Shown here piece by piece: positions 40,058-41,494 of a stretch of 41,494 bases of DNA. Position 1 is the stretch's first letter. Every line of letters starts with the position of its first letter. Position numbers and translations under genes: made by a program. The DNA is from Halorubrum distributum JCM 10118 (GTDB lineage Archaea; Halobacteriota; Halobacteria; Halobacteriales; Haloferacaceae), in NCBI RefSeq assembly GCF_000337335.1, contig NZ_AOJN01000063.1:30628-72121 (forward strand), given 5' to 3'. Below the pieces are notes generated by a model. The model was given only the letters and a program-made list of their open reading frames with translations. It was not told the DNA's origin and searched no databases.

Positions 40058-40717
40058 TCAGACCCCTTCGACGAGCCGTTCGAGCTGCTCCGGCGGGACC
40101 GCGCCCCGGGCGGCGTGACCGTCGTACGCGAACGTCGGGACGCCGGTGACGCCCTGTCGCCGCGCGGCGTCGAACATGTCGGTCACGCGCTCGCGGAGGT
40201 CGCCGTCGCCGAGCGCCTCGTCGACGACCTCGGGGTCGAGCCCGTCGACGTCGGCGGTGATGTCCGCCAGCACGTCGCGGTCGCCGATGTCGCGCCCCTC
40301 CAGCCACAGCGCGTCGAAGACGGCCTCGTCGAACGCGAGCCACGCGTCCGGCGCGGTCTCGCGCACGCGGACCGAGACGATCTGCGCGGGCAGCGAGTCG
40401 ACGTCGGTCGCGAGCTCGAGTTGCATCTCGTCGGCGCCGTACTCCTCCTGAAGCCGGCGGACGTTCTCGCGCGCCTGCTCGTAGTACTCCTCGTCTTTCC
40501 CCGTGTCGGCGTCGTGATCGATCTCGCCGTCCGGCCCGCGCTGGCCCGCGCGGAGGTCGAACGGGTGCCAGTCGATGTCGAGCGGCTCCTCGCGCGTCTC
40601 CTGATAGTTCGAGAGCGACCGCCGTCCGAGGAAGCAGAACGGACAGACGTAGTCGGAGTAGACGGTGATCGCCTCGGGCTCGTCGGCGGCGGTCGCGGCG
40701 TCGGAGTCGGTTGCCAT
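40058..40717 (-). CDS. DsbA-family (FrnE-like) thioredoxin-fold oxidoreductase
   Basis: A 219-residue cytosolic protein of the DsbA/FrnE group. The redox motif CPFC (Cys25, Cys28) follows the first strand in ITVYSDYVCPFCFLGRRSL. IDWHPFDLRAGQR, a helical insertion, and the cis-proline loop GVTGVPTFAYDGH complete the fold. The ATG at 40717 gives a normal N-terminus; the open frame extends further but into the divergent thiD promoter region. There is no signal peptide. Relatives act as disulfide oxidoreductases or isomerases; the substrate is unknown. Confidence 0.9.
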   Translation of the reverse strand: MATDSDAATAADEPEAITVYSDYVCPFCFLGRRSLSNYQETREEPLDIDWHPFDLRAGQRGPDGEIDHDADTGKDEEYYEQARENVRRLQEEYGADEMQLELATDVDSLPAQIVSVRVRETAPDAWLAFDEAVFDALWLEGRDIGDRDVLADITADVDGLDPEVVDEALGDGDLRERVTDMFDAARRQGVTGVPTFAYDGHAARGAVPPEQLERLVEGV

Positions 40718-40802
40718 GTCCACGCTACGCCGCGGAGCCGAAAAGGTCGTTCGGCGACGGCAGGCGGCGTCCGAGAGAGCCGAGGATGCCCGAACCACCA
40801 CC

Positions 40803-40810
40803 AATTAATA
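40803..40810 (+). promoter_or_regulatory. TATA box of thiD
   Basis: AATTAATA lies 23-30 bases before the ATG at 40833, consistent with a leaderless transcript. No thiamine riboswitch can be placed in so short a leader. Confidence 0.6.
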
Positions 40811-40832
40811 TCACCAAGTTGTACTCCCGCGT

Positions 40833-41494
40833 ATGTCCGAGTACGACCCGGTCGATCCGCCGGTCGCGCTGACGGTCGCCGGCAGCGACAGCGGCGGCGG
40901 GGCGGGGGTTCAGGCCGACCTGACGGCGATGCGCGCGCACGGCGTCTTCGGGGCGTCGGTCGTGACGGCGACGACCGCACAGAACACGCGCGGCGTCGAG
41001 GACGTGAACCCGCTCCCGGCCGACCACGTCGCGAGCCAGTACGCGGCGGTCGCCGACGACTTCGACGTCGCGGCGGTCAAAACGGGAATGCTGGCGACCG
41101 CCGAGGTCGTCGAGACGGTGACGGAGCTGGTCGCGGACTTCAACGCCCCGCTCGTCGTCGATCCCGTGATGGTCGCGGCGACCGGCGATCGGCTGCTCTC
41201 GCCCGCCGCGGAGGACGCCTACGAGGACCTGGTCGCGGCCGCGACGCTCGTCACGCCGAACGTGGACGAGGCCGCGGTGCTGACCGGCAACCCGGTGGAG
41301 ACCCCGGCCGACGCCGAGGCGGCCGGGCGGGAACTGGTCGCGCTCGGCGCGGACGCGGCGCTGGTGAAGGGCGGGCACCTGAGCGAGGGGGCAGTTGGGG
41401 AGGACGTGGTCGTCGACACGCTCGTCCGCGCGGAGGGTGATTCGGAGTCCGGCGGCCCGACCGTCGACCGCTTCGAGACGCCGCGGATCGACAC
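40833..41494 (+). CDS. thiD: Hydroxymethylpyrimidine/phosphomethylpyrimidine kinase ThiD (5' part)
   Basis: The frame is open from the ATG at 40833 to the window end (220 codons), so the gene is cut off. It begins with the ThiD signature [20 protein letters not shown], followed by [55 protein letters not shown] and ALVKGGH. The enzyme phosphorylates the pyrimidine moiety of thiamine twice. Many archaeal ThiD proteins carry a C-terminal ThiN-like thiamine-phosphate synthase domain; whether this one does lies beyond the window. Confidence 0.93.
   Translation, partial: MSEYDPVDPPVALTVAGSDSGGGAGVQADLTAMRAHGVFGASVVTATTAQNTRGVEDVNPLPADHVASQYAAVADDFDVAAVKTGMLATAEVVETVTELVADFNAPLVVDPVMVAATGDRLLSPAAEDAYEDLVAAATLVTPNVDEAAVLTGNPVETPADAEAAGRELVALGADAALVKGGHLSEGAVGEDVVVDTLVRAEGDSESGGPTVDRFETPRID

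Overview
The window is chromosomal DNA of a halophilic archaeon, most likely a Halorubrum-type member of the Haloferacales. This is inferred from high GC, very acidic proteins, TATA boxes about 26-30 bases before many start codons (leaderless transcripts), an archaeal TFIIB, archaeal L10e and NucS, an archaeal MptD-type aldolase, and Tat-exported lipoproteins with Gly/Asp linkers. There is no rRNA, CRISPR array, prophage or transposase gene. Two tRNA genes are present: Phe-GAA and Pro-UGG, both on the minus strand.

Layout. 1-13.9 kb is mostly housekeeping: tRNA-Phe, a beta-class carbonic anhydrase, an orphan C5 cytosine methyltransferase, tRNA-Pro, a Ski2-like helicase, L10e, the mismatch/flap endonuclease NucS, S-adenosylhomocysteine hydrolase and a probable SAH/MTA deaminase, a secreted repeat protein with an acidic tail, a LEA-type membrane protein and MptD. 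Two copies (2416-2719 and 9791-10106) of a ~310 bp non-coding repeat lie in this part. Their hairpin arms differ in sequence but stay complementary, and each copy is bracketed by its own short AT-rich direct repeat.

13.9-29.1 kb holds two complete dipeptide/oligopeptide ABC importer operons in tandem on the minus strand. The first (20269 down to 13944) has a canonical lipoprotein binding protein followed by DppB, C, D and F. The second (29121 down to 20936) has a binding protein, DppB, an enlarged DppC, D and F, then two small genes of unknown function.

29.4-41.5 kb contains a GTPBP1-like translational GTPase, a CARF-like winged-helix regulator, TFIIB with a repetitive N-terminal tail, an HTH-like protein, a MinD-like protein with a degenerate P-loop, a HIT protein, small and membrane proteins of unknown function, a third binding protein overlapping a PAP2 phosphatase gene, a DsbA-like protein and the start of thiD (cut by the window end).

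The most striking observation is that two of the three SBP_bac_5-type binding proteins (27235-29121 and 37260-39170) are circularly permuted. The segments that normally form the C-terminal part of the fold come first, right after the lipobox, and the segments that normally form the N-terminal part follow. The cut points differ slightly. In the second protein the joint between the two parts is a Gly/Asp/Ser linker that looks like an internalised lipoprotein linker, as expected if permutation arose by tandem duplication and trimming. The canonical protein at 18617-20269 is an in-window control with normal order.
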